Source: Meandrina meandrites
Lineage: Eukaryota > Cnidaria > Anthozoa > Scleractinia > Meandrinidae
Length of the DNA stretch: 64,000 bases
Reading direction: 5' to 3'
NCBI GenBank assembly: GCA_963693305.1
Contig: OY855903.1
Coordinates: 21,583,755-21,647,754, forward strand
The notes under the pieces are model-generated. The model worked only from the letters and a program-made list of their open reading frames with translations, was not told the DNA's origin and did no database searches. A program made the position numbers and the translations under genes. Positions 22,811 through 34,814 of this stretch are shown piece by piece (the first letter of the stretch is position 1; every line of letters begins with the position of its first letter).

Positions 22811-23411
22811 CAGTCTGGACTTTTCGAATAAACTGTTGTTTTAGTTCGTTTGTGACGATTCCTGTTTCTTCTGTCTCGTCATTATCGACCGCCTGCGCGT
22901 GCACGCGACTTGGCACGCGCTCTCACGCGTGCAATCATCTTAGAACGCTCTTTGATTAGTACCTCTCCTTACTTGTTGAGTGCTCTCGTCACATACTGGA
23001 GTGCTTTAAAACAGAACAAAGCATGATGAAGGCTTCTTTATTGTTTTGCGATACAGGCTTACCTATACATTTTGTATGGCGTCGGAATGCGCGAAAACTG
23101 CAATTTTGTGTCCAAGTTTTCTACACCGATATAGCATTTCGGGAGTTGATTCGCGAGGAACATGAACTTGGTGTACTCTATTGTGCCATGAGAGAAGCTA
23201 ATTAAAAACTCCCTTTCATAAAGAAGATGCACGTTTCAAAGTTTAGATTTCACATTTTTTCTCTCTTAGAAGCCATAACTATGCAATTTTTGAATTCGAG
23301 AAATTTCCTTCTCAACCTCGTTCTCAGGGTCTCTCTCTCCTGCCCCCCAGTTTGTTCCCTTCTGTTGGGGCACAAAAGAGATTAGGATTTATCACTAGGC
23401 TCTACAAGCCC
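22811..23411. other. No gene recognised; upstream of the duplicated-motif gene
   Basis: The 110 bases next to the start codon of the minus-strand gene are GC-richer (CGCGTGCACGCG-type words near 22890-22930), as expected of a promoter, but no named site is certain. The rest is non-coding. Confidence 0.35.
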
Positions 23412-23939
23412 ATAGCCAGGAATTTGGGTGGGGCGGGGGATGCGTATGAGCGCCTCCGGCGCGAAATGTCGAGCGCCGCAGGCGCGAGCCCGTAGGGGGG
23501 TCTGGGGGTATTGTCCCCCCGAAAATTTTGAAAAAATGGGTTATCTCAGGCCGCATTTCGTACGTTTTGAAGACAGTTTGTCAGGAAACAAGCCATATAA
23601 AGGTAAAGGTAGCAAGGACAATAATTCTGGTACATTTTTAAATTCAAAACTTAGTTTTAGAGACAGAACCTTGTAAACATAATTTACAATTTATTTAACT
23701 AACAATGACGGCAGTTCTTTTAATGGAAGACTGGAAAAAGATAGATATCTTTATTTCGGTGTCAAATGGTAATTACATAAATCAGCCAGAGTCGGTTTGC
23801 TGACTATGAATGGCATTAGTTAGAATGTATCGTTAAAATTATCTAGAATCACACAATTTGGTCAAAAATATACCACACGAATCTTCAAATGGTGGACCCA
23901 TTAAAGGTAAATAGATGAAGTAAAGAAATATCATTTCCC

Positions 23940-23982
<43 letters not shown>

Positions 23983-24075
23983 TTTCTTCATTTATTTTTA
24001 TACTTTTTTCACAAGGAGCGGACTTCCAAGGCTTGTGGGGGTGGGTGCGGATTCACCTATCACACACCCTGGCTA
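23412..24075. mobile_element. Interspersed repeat with AGCCAG ends
   Basis: Starts AGCCAGGAATTTGGG and ends CACCCTGGCT, a short inverted match. It contains the GCGCGAGCCCGTAGGGGGGTC...CCCCCCGAAAATTTTGAAAA block, which I know from many coral and other marine invertebrate repeats. A (TTTA)n microsatellite of about 45 bp (23940-23984) lies inside. A fragment of a similar start (GTAGCCAGGATTTTCG) occurs at 58087. Confidence 0.6.
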
Positions 24076-24335
24076 CGAGCCTGCTCTATATTGTCATTTA
24101 ATTCTGTACATTACTGTAGCTGAAAACTTAGACATGAAGTCGCAAAACATCACCGTAGACAGCGATCTGCCAGTATCATGCAATTCCATCATCTCCATAA
24201 GTTTTAGAGGAATCAATGTTCAAAATTCAGACAATTAAAGCTCTATAAGATAACATCCCCTAAAGAAATTTGGCCAATGAATTTATTTATGAGCATAAAA
24301 TGGATAATTTAACAAAAAAAACCAAGAACTATCGC

Positions 24336-24579
24336 ATACCCCATTCACACCAAAGGTTAAACATGTTTAAATGTTGTTTGGTTAAACACGGTTTAAAATT
24401 GATTTCTTCATGGAAGTTGCAGACTGATGTTTATCGACTTCAAATTTAGCACAATGAAAGCACAAGTTGGAGCATACTTGAACCCTATGTAAAGTTTACT
24501 CTGTAAGCTGTCTGTTGCTGATTTTCCTTTTCTTAAACCTGGTTTAAGTAAACATGTTTTGTTGGTGTGAATCAGGTAT
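24336..24579. mobile_element. MITE with CATTCACACCAA termini
   Basis: The left end ATACCCCATTCACACCA and right end TTGGTGTGAATCAGGTAT are inverted repeats, with further pairing of TTAAACATGTTTAA-like words just inside. No coding. Confidence 0.65.
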
Positions 24580-24829
24580 CAGTCAAAGAACACAAATAAG
24601 CCTGTGGTTCCATTTTATTTGTTGGGATCTAACAACTGTCAAGCTACAAGGCAGTGGTTATACCTAACATATTGTTTTATTAAAAGTATTAAACTCTACT
24701 GTAGTGGGCATGCAGTGACCTATAATATTAACACTGTTACATGTATTTTCTATGTAAATATATTGTGAAAATTTGGTGCATCAATTTTATATTGAATATA
24801 CTAGATTCCATTGTGATAGGTAATATGTT

Positions 24830-24958
24830 GTGGTTCAATTTAACCCTTGGTACAAAATTATTTGATGTTTTCCTTTGTTCTAGTGTTTTGTAATAATATT
24901 ATATGATAATACAAAACAAAGGAAATGCCAGATAATACCATGGGTAAAATTGAACCAC
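24830..24958. mobile_element. Palindromic MITE, 129 bp
   Basis: The arms GTGGTTCAATTTAACCCTTGG... and ...CCATGGGTAAAATTGAACCAC pair over about 50 bases each, meeting in an AT-rich centre (AATAATATTATATGATAA). Confidence 0.75.
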
Positions 24959-25184
24959 GACAAATACTTTATGTTGTAATTTCACAAAAATGAAATTTAT
25001 TCCCTATAATTATTTTTTTTAAATTTTTAAATAAGTGCACATGAATTATGGTGCATAAAATACATTGATTTTCATGAATTATCATTTTGCAAATGGTAGT
25101 TAAACGTTTTTAAAATGTTGTGCAATAACTGATTTGCCAGTGAAACTTTAAACTTCATGTACTTCTGCTTTATGGTGATGACAA

Positions 25185-25370
25185 TAATAATAATAATGAC
25201 GGTATTTATATAGCGCATTTCCATATGCTCAATGTGCTTTACAACACTTTGCGGGGGTCTTAGACAGACTGCAATTAAGCAGTTTACAACGAATGAGGAT
25301 TTATTTTTACAGATGCCCCCAATGTAATTTCGGAACAAGACCAGACCACAACACCGGGAACTCCATGCCC
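25185..25370. mobile_element. SINE-like repeat with TATATAGCGC motif
   Basis: The sequence GGTATTTATATAGCGCATTT followed by CTCAATGTGCTTTACAAC is the conserved core of a widespread animal SINE or short repeat. Orientation and exact ends are unclear. A mixed C-run and CA repeat follows at 25533-25573. Confidence 0.45.
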
Positions 25371-25815
25371 TACTCTTTGTGATAAAATATGGCTATAAGC
25401 TGCATCATTAACCTGCAGACACACAAGGCCTGGGGGGGAGGGGGGGGCACTTGTTGAAGGGATAAGACAATGTGACATGTCCCTGCAACATTTTGCTACT
25501 GTTTTTTATTATTAAGGAACAATTTAGAGCCTGCCCCCCCTACCCCCCCCCCCCCCCACACACACACACACACCCCCTACATTACCAAGTTGACCCATTC
25601 TCCATAGCCTTTTGACCTTTACAAGGACAAAACAGAGGATTGGGAGTCAGCTAGTTTCTTTCTCCTTTGGATTCTTGGACTGTAGTCAGAACTTTATTAG
25701 CTTACATGCACATTTCAGCTGTTTTTAAATTTCTGATCACTCACACCCAAGAGAGTATGCAACCAGACAAGACAGATGAAAATTAGGCTGGGTTTTGTCT
25801 CTTTCCTCAACTTTT

Positions 25816-26690
25816 TTAAGGTTACCGTATACCTTGAGATCGACAATTTTTCCCCAAATCGGATTTTAAGATCCAAGTAATGGTCAAAGTGTGATCTTTC
25901 ATTTAAAAAAAAAGTTTTGAAAAAGAGTGAATATCGGCAGAGAAATGAGCATATTTCGTTTTTGACCGGAAGTAAAAATTCTTCTTTTGATTGACATCAT
26001 AATGACGTGTATGAACTCAACCAAGATGGTTTTTGCGGGAATTATCACGAGAGCCGCCATTCTCGCACACTGATTGGCCTTGTTATTCTAGAAGGTGTTG
26101 CAAGCTTCATCTGGGCGGCGTTTGTTTGCATTGCAGGATATTTTTTAAGCGCTGTTTTCTGAAATCAATTTTTCGCTTTGAACATGACACTTTAAAGAGC
26201 TACAACTCCAAAGGAATTTGCTCCTTCTATGTCAAATTTGGCAAGCAGCTAGTTTAACATGTTAATAACAAAAACGTGTCAGCGATTTTTTTATTTTGGT
26301 AACTTTTTCTACTGCAGCGATTTTTGTATGATCACTCCCGTGTGTTTTAGCCCTATTTGCGAAATGTCTTGTATCTTTTTACTGCAATTGAATATGACAA
26401 AACGCTGACACGTTTTTTTAGCACTTGGCGTCCGGAAACCAAAGAACAAATCAAATTAGCGAAATACTTAATTCGCTTTGACTTGTAGCTTTCAAAAGGC
26501 GACTCAGGCACTCGTGTTTCGAGGTTCCTACAAGATTGACATTTCATTCTACTACAAAACGGTTTTCATAGATTGAAAGCCAGCTCGATAAGCTTTAATT
26601 TGATATAGGGTTTTAGCTATCTACAATTTATTCCGACTGCGCTATATCGTTTAGACTCGAGACACCCCCAAAGGTATACGGTAACCTTAA
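25816..26690. mobile_element. TTAA-flanked DNA transposon, 875 bp
   Basis: GGTTACCGTATACCTT after TTAA (25816-25819) is matched by AAGGTATACGGTAACC before TTAA (26687-26690). Internal inverted words (AAAAACGTGTCAGCG at 26268 and CGCTGACACGTTTTT at 26404) add a subterminal pair. No transposase is encoded. TTAA duplication again suggests the piggyBac or Kolobok superfamily. Confidence 0.8.
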
Positions 26691-26727
26691 AGCATAAACA
26701 AGCGAATATTAACGTTAAAAGCCGACA

Positions 26728-26850
26728 TTTCGGCGTCATCGTGACACCATTCTCAAGGCAAAGTGTTATTATGTTAATTCGTAGAGACTATAGAAATTGA
26801 TTATTTATTCACTTTGCCTTGAGAATGGTGTCAGGATGACGCCTAACGCT
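26728..26850. repeat. Hairpin repeat
   Basis: CGGCGTCATCGTGACACCAT (from 26731) continues through CTCAAGGCAAAGTG and is mirrored by CACTTTGCCTTGAGAATGGT (from 26811). About 33-base arms and an AT-rich loop of about 50. Confidence 0.7.
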
Positions 26851-26873
26851 TTAAGAAATTGTTATTGATCAAT

Positions 26874-27262
26874 TCCTCAACTTTGCCGAAAAATTTTTTT
26901 TTGGTGTAAAAATTGTTGCTGTCAGAGTAGCATGTTTCACTGTCAAGCAAACAAATAAAAAACTGATAAAGAAAATAAATAGAAACTTCAACTGCTGGAG
27001 GCCAGAAATTCAATCTTGATAATTATACAACCAAATTTCCTCAACTCCGCTAAAAACAATTTTTTGGTAAAAATTGTTGCTATCAGAGTACTATGAATTT
27101 ATTACTTTTTTTACACTTAAACATAAATTTAAAGTTAAACACTGTCCACCAGCACAGCATGTCTCAGTGTCAAGCGAACAAATAATAAAAAACAAAGAAA
27201 ATAAATAGCAACTTCAACTGTTGGAGGCAAGAAATTCAATCTTGATAAACAACCAAATTCTT
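26874..27262. repeat. Direct tandem duplication of about 165 bp
   Basis: Unit 1 (26874-27037) and unit 2 (27038-27262) share TCCTCAACT, AAAAATTGTTGCT.TCAGAGTA, AGCATGT.TCA, TGTCAAGC.AACAAAT and CAACTTCAACTG.TGGAGGC in the same order. Unit 2 carries about 60 extra bases after TCAGAGTACTATG. Confidence 0.8.
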
Positions 27263-28863
27263 CAAACTAATATCAAAACAAATGTATAGGAATCAGTAAG
27301 GGGATTTTAACATTTGACCACTTTAAAATTAACTAGAGTTAAGAGTTAACTACACTGGCTCCACAATTTTTGGCCAAAAGGTAGCAGTCATTTGAAGTTT
27401 GCAAAATTTTCAGCTTACTGCAGATCTCCTCAGAGTGAAAAGAAAAAATCTACTTCTTGGACCGCCAGTAAGCATTGTTGCATATCATAGTTTCATTTGA
27501 GGCCTAACTACATTATTTTCAATACTACACAGTACTGGTCAATAAGGCAAAAAATAAAATTAATGTGTCAATAACATAAATACACGTAGCTTGAAAAAAT
27601 ACATGTACGCTGATTTTGGTACAGTTCTTAATGTCGGTTGCAAATTTTAACACTTTGCATTGATAAAGTACAGGCAAGCATTCTTGTTGCAAGGTAAGCT
27701 AACACATGAGTGTTTGGTCCAATTTATTCAATGACCCACCACTAAGGGGTTGGTACTGCCCTGTTTCACGAACCTTAATACAGAAAATCCCCATTTCTCG
27801 AACCATTGATTTCTCGAACTAATTTTCATTTCCCTTGGCTAGTAGTTCTCTGTAATTTTATACACCCAACTTCTTGAACAATGTGATTCTCAAACCTTTG
27901 TTTCCCCTACATGGCAATATACTTTAGACGCTGTACACTCACATCTCTCCATACAGACACCTCTATAACATGGACACCTCCCTATTACAGACAGTCCAAA
28001 CAAAACCAAAATTCATATAAACTGATAACGATGAAATGACCATTTGTCGTCGGTGACCATGGGACAAAGAAAAATTCTGATTCCCTGACGGAAATCAAAC
28101 CTATGACCTCCCAGATACTGGTTGGGTGCTCTAGCCAATGAGCTTCAAGAGACTCTTGGTGAGCTTATTTAACCTTGTCATATTTTGACCTGAGATCCCT
28201 CTTTTATTTTTAACACTAATTGTGGTCCACACCACTACTGGCCAATCACCTTACTCATTATGAAAATACAACTCCTGACACATCAGTCAGCATTATAGGC
28301 ACCTATTAACTGGCATGCATGCTTTACCATGCCCAGCAAGATTGGGTTTGAAAATTCATGCCATAATACCCAACCAACCAGATGCAAAATCAAAACTAAT
28401 CACAAGGCGATTGGCACCATAATTATTAGTACTTTACAGTGTACATCCCTAGGTGAGACAACAAGCAGCCCCATCCCTCCCATATGGGTGTCATCCCCCA
28501 CCCCCTTCCCCACCCCTGTGCTTTGATCTCAGTTGGTTTGACCACAGGCGTCCCAAAATCATGATTTGAGTAATTGATTGAATAAATGATTTAGGTAACC
28601 AAGTGTATCAAGTGGGACATCACTACTTGAAGTGTGTGGTGTTGCATTGCAATTAAGGCCTTTTTGTGTGCCCTATAAGACATTGTACGGAGTTCAAAAT
28701 AATGTGAAATAAAAGTGCTCACTTCAAGTATGTCACCTTGATACAAATACAATTACCATAAATCATTTATTCGAATCGATTCTCAAATCCTTAGTTTGGG
28801 ATGCCTGTGGTTTGACAACACTCAAATGAACACATCTCTGTTGCCTAAAATATAATATATTTC
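27263..28863. other. No gene recognised; one SINE
   Basis: AT-rich spacer 3' of the coiled-coil gene, containing the SINE at 28021-28165. A minus-strand AATAAA (TTTATT at 28766-28771) about 95 bases past the coiled-coil stop codon is its probable polyadenylation signal. Confidence 0.5.
28021..28165 (-). mobile_element. tRNA-derived SINE, family 2
   Basis: On the minus strand it reads AGCTCATTGGCTAGAGCACC (box-A-like), CAGTATCTGGGAGGTCATAG, then a box-B-like GGTTTGATTTCC, followed by TTTTTCTTTGTC and a GACAAATGGTCATTTCATCG tail. It is the same element as the plus-strand copy at 40710-40852. Confidence 0.8.
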
Positions 28864-29424
28864 CTACTTTTTGGCAACTTGCTGTAGCTTCATCTCAAGT
28901 TCAGCAATTTTCATGTCTTTTTCTAAGAGCAAAGCTTGCTGTTTTTCAATCTTCTGCTGTAATGAGCCTCTTTCCTCTTGTAGTTCTGCCACCATCTTTC
29001 CATAATACTTTTTACACATGTCCAACATTGTTCTATAACTACCAGCATCCATCTCTTCGCTAGATTCTCCTGATTTTTCATTCTGCTGTTCACAAATAAG
29101 TTCTTTCAAATTAAACCTTCTTTGCTCTTCGTTCAGTCGAATTTCTTCAAGATCGAATACAACTGTTTGTGCCATTGTTTCAACGGTTCCTCTTAGCACC
29201 TCATTTTCCTCTCTCAGCCTCTCAAGTTTCGTTTCAGATTCCTCGCTGTTGCTAGAGTTGATACTAACTTTGTCCTCGTTAGATTCTGTTGCTAACTGAT
29301 CGTTCGTTTTAACCTTGGCCTCGAGTTCGCCAGCCAGTTGCAAAGCTTTATCTCTTTCATCCTCCAAAGCTCTGATTTGTTCCAGTAGAGTCATTATAAG
29401 CGACTCGTTGCTTGAATTCGCCAT
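28864..29424 (-). CDS. Coiled-coil protein, family not recognised
   Basis: An intronless 186-aa ORF starting at the ATG with the better context (GAAATGGCG); an in-frame ATG at 29508 would add 28 residues that look like translated 5' UTR. Residues 1-35 and about 65-185 have strong heptad character (EQIRALEDERDKALQLAGEL near the start, EKQQALLLEKDMKIAELEMK near the end), broken by a Ser/Asn/Glu-rich linker. No transmembrane segment or signal peptide, so presumably cytosolic. It is head-to-head with dysbindin, 478 bases apart, sharing a promoter region. Co-expression with dysbindin is possible; a shared function is only a guess. Confidence 0.7.
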   Translation of the reverse strand: MANSSNESLIMTLLEQIRALEDERDKALQLAGELEAKVKTNDQLATESNEDKVSINSSNSEESETKLERLREENEVLRGTVETMAQTVVFDLEEIRLNEEQRRFNLKELICEQQNEKSGESSEEMDAGSYRTMLDMCKKYYGKMVAELQEERGSLQQKIEKQQALLLEKDMKIAELEMKLQQVAKK

Positions 29425-29902
29425 TTCTTGTGTCTCGTTTGCTGGATCACGTCGCACAAACAGGAAGGAAACGCCTCGAAATTGAGAAAATTTAAAATTA
29501 CACAACACTCTTGAACTTTATCGCCCAGGATAAACAAGATAGTTTAAACTTGATCACGTTTCGCAAATATTATTCCAAGTTTTGTAATGCCTGAAAGATG
29601 ATTTCTTAATATATTCTGTAAACGTTTCGAAAGTTAAAAATTGTTGACGCTAGTTTTAGTTTCTACAAACTTTGAAGCAAAACCGAAAGTCAGTAGGCGA
29701 AGTAGCCCCTCCGGCGGCCATGTTGAAAGTAAAATTCGAAATGCATTCTGGGTTATGTGTGGTCAGCGGTGTCTCGTGGGAGTACACAAAAGCGATCACA
29801 AGGGTCTCACAAGAGCGAAAAGATGGAAAATATCATTTTAATTTATGATACAAAATAATACGGAAAAATTGGAGAAGATCTAAGCTTATTGCGCCAGGAA
29901 AA
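29425..29902. promoter_or_regulatory. Bidirectional promoter, coiled-coil gene and DTNBP1
   Basis: Lies between divergent start codons. It contains a YY1-type GCGGCCATGTTG (29713-29724) and GCATTCTGGGTTATG (29742-29756), which resembles the ZNF143/Ronin-type motif of housekeeping promoters. No TATA box at a useful place. Both motifs are on the dysbindin side of the middle. Confidence 0.55.
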
Positions 29903-32900
29903 ATGTTTGATAATTTTAGAGATCGTTTACAGACGGTACAGCATGATCTGAGCCAAGGGTAAGGGTTTATGTAGTTTTGTAAGAAGTCCTCGTCTCAGCT
30001 GGTACAGTTCGACTGTACAGTGTTCGTTTGCAAATTTGCCATTTTGCAAATGATAATCGCTATCACATTTTCTTTCCTTTCAGCTGGAAATCAATTGCAG
30101 ATAAGGCCAAGGCCGTTAACAAGAAAATAGTTCGGTTAGTACAATGCAAATATGTGACAATTTTGTTGATGTGGTTAAATTATACGAAATATAGGCTAAA
30201 TGATCATAGCTGAAGGTGTTTAAGGCGAATAACCTTAATTATGTCATTTTCTTTGATTGTAACAGAAAGAAAACATTCATCACAGATGATATTATCGAAA
30301 GGTAAGTACATAAATACGAAATTTAGCCAAAACAGCAAACGTAAAATACACAGGACGTCCACACCACTACCACCAACCTCTCCCACCCCACCCCAACAAG
30401 GATGGGAAGTTTTAGCAAAAGGCCTGGGGTTTAGGATTTTTTTCTTTAAGGAAGCCAACAAAATTTGGACCTGCCAGAAATTTGCTGTTTAAAAGGTGCC
30501 AACAGAAAATCAACCCTTTGGATTTTCAAAGGGCGCTGACAAAAAAAAAGTTGAGGGTTCAGATACTTTTTTTTTGGAGGGTGGGGGGAAGTTGTGGATA
30601 GAAATGTTCCCATGGGACAGAACAAAACAATCAACCATCAAAGTCAAAACAAACACAGAGTGCAGTGTACCCTTTCTTTCTAAGACCTTTACATATTTAA
30701 CATTTCTCTTATAGTGGTGACCAGTGCTTTAGTTGTAATCTCGAGGCAGGCTCAGAAATTCTAAGCAAGTAAGTGCCATACATCTGTGCATTGTAACTAC
30801 AGTAAAGTGAAACACCAATTTCTCTAACCCTTGTAATGACATGCAATTTAGAACCCTAAATTTAGAACCCTAACCCTAATCCTAGTAGACCAATCTCATC
30901 CTGAGAGGCTGCAATCTTCTGGTCTGTGCCAGGGATCGAGACCTCTGGGCTAGACTGAAAGCCCACCAAAAAGACAGCCAAATCTGATTGGCTGTTGGCA
31001 ACTTGTTCATTTCACTGATCCAAAATCTCTGATGCACGTACAATCAAATCAGAACCAGAAATTCCTGGTTCCAGTTTTTGAATCACCCAGTCAGAGCCGT
31101 TGCGCTTCCTGACCGCTGGTCAAGGGGATACGGGCTCAGGGAATGAGATTGCTAGTAGACGTAAAGATGACTACATGTCCATCATTAAAAATCAAAATAA
31201 GTCACTGAGCTCAAGTAAGCTCAGGCATTCACATGCACATCGGGCTCTTGATCATATTTTGTACAAATGGTTTGCTGTGATTGTCGCAGATTTAATTTAC
31301 ACAAGATTACTGAAGTGGAAAAAGCCCACTTTTACCGCAGTTGTTGTAGTAATTTTTCTGAATTTATTTATTTATTCTTTATGTCACAAATTTATTTTGA
31401 TATTAATTTAATTTTAATGTAGGTATCAAAAACAGTGGGCAGAGCTTCATGAAGCATCCAGAGAATGTGCGGGAAAAGCTCAGGTTTGTAATAGTGCAGC
31501 TTGACATGTTTCTCTTGGACGCCTTCATAATATTTGTATATATATGTTTGCAGGATATCTTTTTATATGGATGATGGACAGAAATGTCCTTCTGACCATA
31601 ATTCGGCAAAATGCAAATTTGTTCAATAACAATAGGGGATATACATGCAGGTTATATGGGATTCCTCCATCAAAATTGGGAGAATTGAGAGATATGTTTA
31701 CTTACTAATGTAGGCTCAGAGTAAACTATCAATCCCATTATATTTGAAGTAACAATCCCAAAACTACATGTATTGCAAAAAATATATCATACAAGTTTGC
31801 CGAGTTCTAAGAAAATGTTTTTAATTTAAATATATATATATATATATATATATTTCTGTTACAGAGGGCAGACCAGATTATTTCTGAGTTTTCAAAGAAA
31901 TGTTCTGAACTCCATACCACCATGAGTGTGTTCCACAGTGAACTTGCACTGTTACCAGAAGTAATCAAGAACATTGAAACAGCCAAGGCAGATATAGGTA
32001 CTTTGTAAAAGACAACATTTTATTTAACTATAATAACTAAAAATACAAATAAAATAACTTTTCTAAATATTTAAATAATACATGGACAGATCAATGAGGC
32101 TTTGACAGAAAAAGTACATGTAGTAGGTTAAGAATTAACATTCGCCATCCCATTGTACAAGCAGAAGCATTTAGAAGCATTTGGTTTCTAAAAACCACAA
32201 ACAAACAAAATTATTATTATTATTAATAGTGTATTCGATATTCCCGTGAATCCATCGCTTTGAAAACTGCGCTTTTAAAAATTAATTCCATTTTTGCTCA
32301 TTAAAAATAAACAACTTTCTTCCTCAAAACTAACGGTCATTAATGTTTCAACAGCTTTTGGCGAACAATTGCAAACATCACAGGTTGCGTGATTCAGTCC
32401 CGATCACTATTTGGCCTAGTGGTGGTTTGGGTCTGGTTACCAACAAGAAAAAATAAAACTAAAAAAAAAATCATTAATAAATCCCATGCAGAGCAAGAAC
32501 TGTGCTCGGTCCATGGCTGCGCGGTTAATGATTGTGGACTGTTTGTTTTTGATTTCTTTAGATGCCTTTGGAGGTCAAATAGAAGTTTTAGATAACTTGT
32601 TTTTTGATTTGGAAGAAGTTTGTGAGCAGCTGGACTTGGAAAGAAGAAAGGCTGCTCAAGGTCTCAAGCTTAACATGCTTAGACATAATAGAGAGTAAGT
32701 TATTGTCATTTGTAGTGTTTAGCCAGTGGTGGATCCATTTGTGCCCCAAAGTATTTGAGTAACAAATATATGGGAAAGTCTTTAATTGCTAATTTTTTTT
32801 ATTTGATTTTCAGGGATGACTTAGAAGTCCTAAAAGGTAGGAATACATCTTAAAAATGTAAATCTCCATGGTGAGGTACAGTCTGCATTTGAGCCTATTG

Positions 32901-34814
32901 GCCCATCAGGCCAGAGCTAATCCCAGTTTTAGGAGCATGAAGTGGCCCCTGGATGGGATGGTAGTCCTTCACAGGCCGGGTTCACCCCAGCAAGTAAATT
33001 TGCTTGTACCCATGGATCAGAATTTTTATACACCTGTGTGGAGAGAGACACTGTGAGAGTAACTGAGTGTCTCGCCTAACAACACAACAGGGCTCGAAAC
33101 AGACTATACTCATTCCTGCAGTGTCCAGTGCACTAACCTCCTTATGGTGCAATGTACAGTACAGCACCTTAATTAAGTGACATAATCCATTCAGCACTTT
33201 TATTATACATTACAACTTCACTACTTGCATTAAATGATTACATTATGTTCTGTAACTTTGCAGATATGTAATAAGGTAGATGCATGATTATTTGCAATTG
33301 AATTTAGATTATACATAATTTGTCACACAGTTAATGTTGGAATGAAAATCTGAATTCAAGCTCATAAGACTGCAAGATTATTTCTAATTTCAGAGGAGCT
33401 TCAATCCGCCAAAGAAAGGAATGAAGTTAAACTACAGCAACTGGAGAGACAGGCCTCTATAGAGAAACAACAAGTATACGAAGATGCATTCCTTGAACAA
33501 ATGAACTACTACATACAGCATGGCAAGACAGAAGGTATATGTACAACATATTTAACTTCTAATAAAATTTTATTTCACATAAAATACCATGGGTTTAGAA
33601 CATGATTCAGAGCAAATTCATTTGTCTGAATGATCACACACTAGAGTTTTATCCGCAGAGAACCACCTTGTCAACTGCAAATGAAAATAGTACCACATGA
33701 ACATTTGGACTGATCCAGGGTGTTTGGGGGGGGGGGGGGGGGGGGAGGGGGTAGTGGGGTTTTTGTGGTGGAACATTGGGACTTAGAACCATTGAAATTC
33801 CTTGCCGACACCTTGCCGCTCAAACTTAACAGGAACTCTGAGTTTACACTTGTCCAGGGTGCCAATGTGCCAGTGTGCCTGTACCGTTGTTTTATTCAAA
33901 GTCTTTATAAAACTTCTGTACAAGCCCTGTATGTACATACAATATTGAAAACTTCCCACTTCAGAACCAATCAGCATGCTGCATGGACGTGGCAGTGGAT
34001 CATTGGATGATATCATGCTGGAGGATGACACAGACCTGCATAAGGAACTGGATGATTTTTTTGGCTCTGAAGCTGAGGTCAGTCAACAGGTTTTGTGGAT
34101 CCGATGGACAGAAACTATGCCCGGTCACCTGTTACATTAAGTCCAGCGCATTTGATTTTTTTTGCAATTCAATACATGTGCTTCCTTGCCTATAGTATGC
34201 TGACCAGCTATATATCAGTGTGGTGTACTGTCAAATTCAGCTTGGGCTTGTTGTCGGATGGAGTTATATTTAAGGGGGGTAGAGAGGGGGCATATTAGTA
34301 CTAGGGTTTATATTGTTACTTAACCTCACACCTGTTTTCATTCCAACATTAACTGACCAATCACTAATTTTATGTAAATTCAATTGCAAATAATGGTGAA
34401 GGCTTCAAGGGTGATCAATAGTACCTTGACATGATACCCTAATTGTTAGTACACTGGACTGGTAGAGTTGGACAGTTCTAATGTGGCAAAATTTATTTTA
34501 GCCCAATGAAGTACTTCCAGGAGTGGACAAAGAACAAAGCAATGTTAACCCGTCTTCTGAAGATGAAGAAATATTGAATCAGAAGTTACCCAGTCATGCC
34601 ACATCAGTGGAACAAGATGTAACAGAGAAAGAAGCAACAGATACAGTTAAGGTGCTTAGACCTACTTTGACAATACTCATGGATTTACTTTTGGTAGCTT
34701 TACTGTTTGCAGATTTTCAAAATCTCTTAACATTAGAGCTGTTCCTATATGTACATGTACCCATCTCACAATTTGTTTCACTTCCAGGAAAATGAGGACA
34801 GCGAACAGTCGTAA
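29903..34814 (+). CDS. DTNBP1: Dysbindin (BLOC-1 subunit), 12 exons
   Basis: Exons are 29903-29958, 30084-30134, 30266-30301, 30715-30768, 31423-31483, 31865-31997, 32562-32694, 32814-32836, 33394-33534, 33965-34077, 34502-34651 and 34788-34814. They total 978 nt, 325 aa (human dysbindin 351), all GT-AG and in frame throughout. Diagnostic similarities are the N-terminus MFDNFRDRLQTVQHDLSQG, the W-A-x-LH block in exon 5, the coiled coil of exons 6-9 (LDNLFFDLEEVCEQLDLERR), the EDAFLEQMNYYIQHG end of the coiled coil, the EPISML motif, and an acidic C-tail ending in Glu/Asp/Ser. Dysbindin is a subunit of BLOC-1, which acts in biogenesis of lysosome-related organelles and endosomal sorting. Introns 4 and 8 carry mobile elements; intron 9 has a 20-G run. 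Confidence 0.95.
30891..31151. mobile_element. Non-autonomous element in DTNBP1 intron 4, 9-bp duplication
   Basis: CAATCTCATCC at the left and GAATGAGATTG at the right are inverted ends. The flanking 9-mers CTAGTAGAC at 30882-30890 and 31152-31160 are identical, a perfect target duplication. Same family as 14395-14612, and related ends to 12226-12560. Confidence 0.88.
32890..33155 (-). mobile_element. SINE family 1 copy in DTNBP1 intron 8
   Basis: It shares with 15540-15850, in order, GCTAATCCCAGTTTT, GCATGAAG, CTGGATGGGATG, TTTATACACCTGTGTGGAGA, CACTGTGAGAGTAA, TGTCTCGCCTAA and a box-B-like GGGCTCGAA. Antisense to dysbindin. Confidence 0.75.
33726..33745. repeat. Run of 20 G in DTNBP1 intron 9
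   Basis: Pure G tract followed by AGGGGGTAGTGGGG. On the RNA strand it could form a G-quadruplex. Confidence 0.9.

Noticed and set aside
33720..34010. ORF starting with poly-glycine
   Set aside because: It is the translated 20-G tract in DTNBP1 intron 9 running into exon 10 in the wrong frame.
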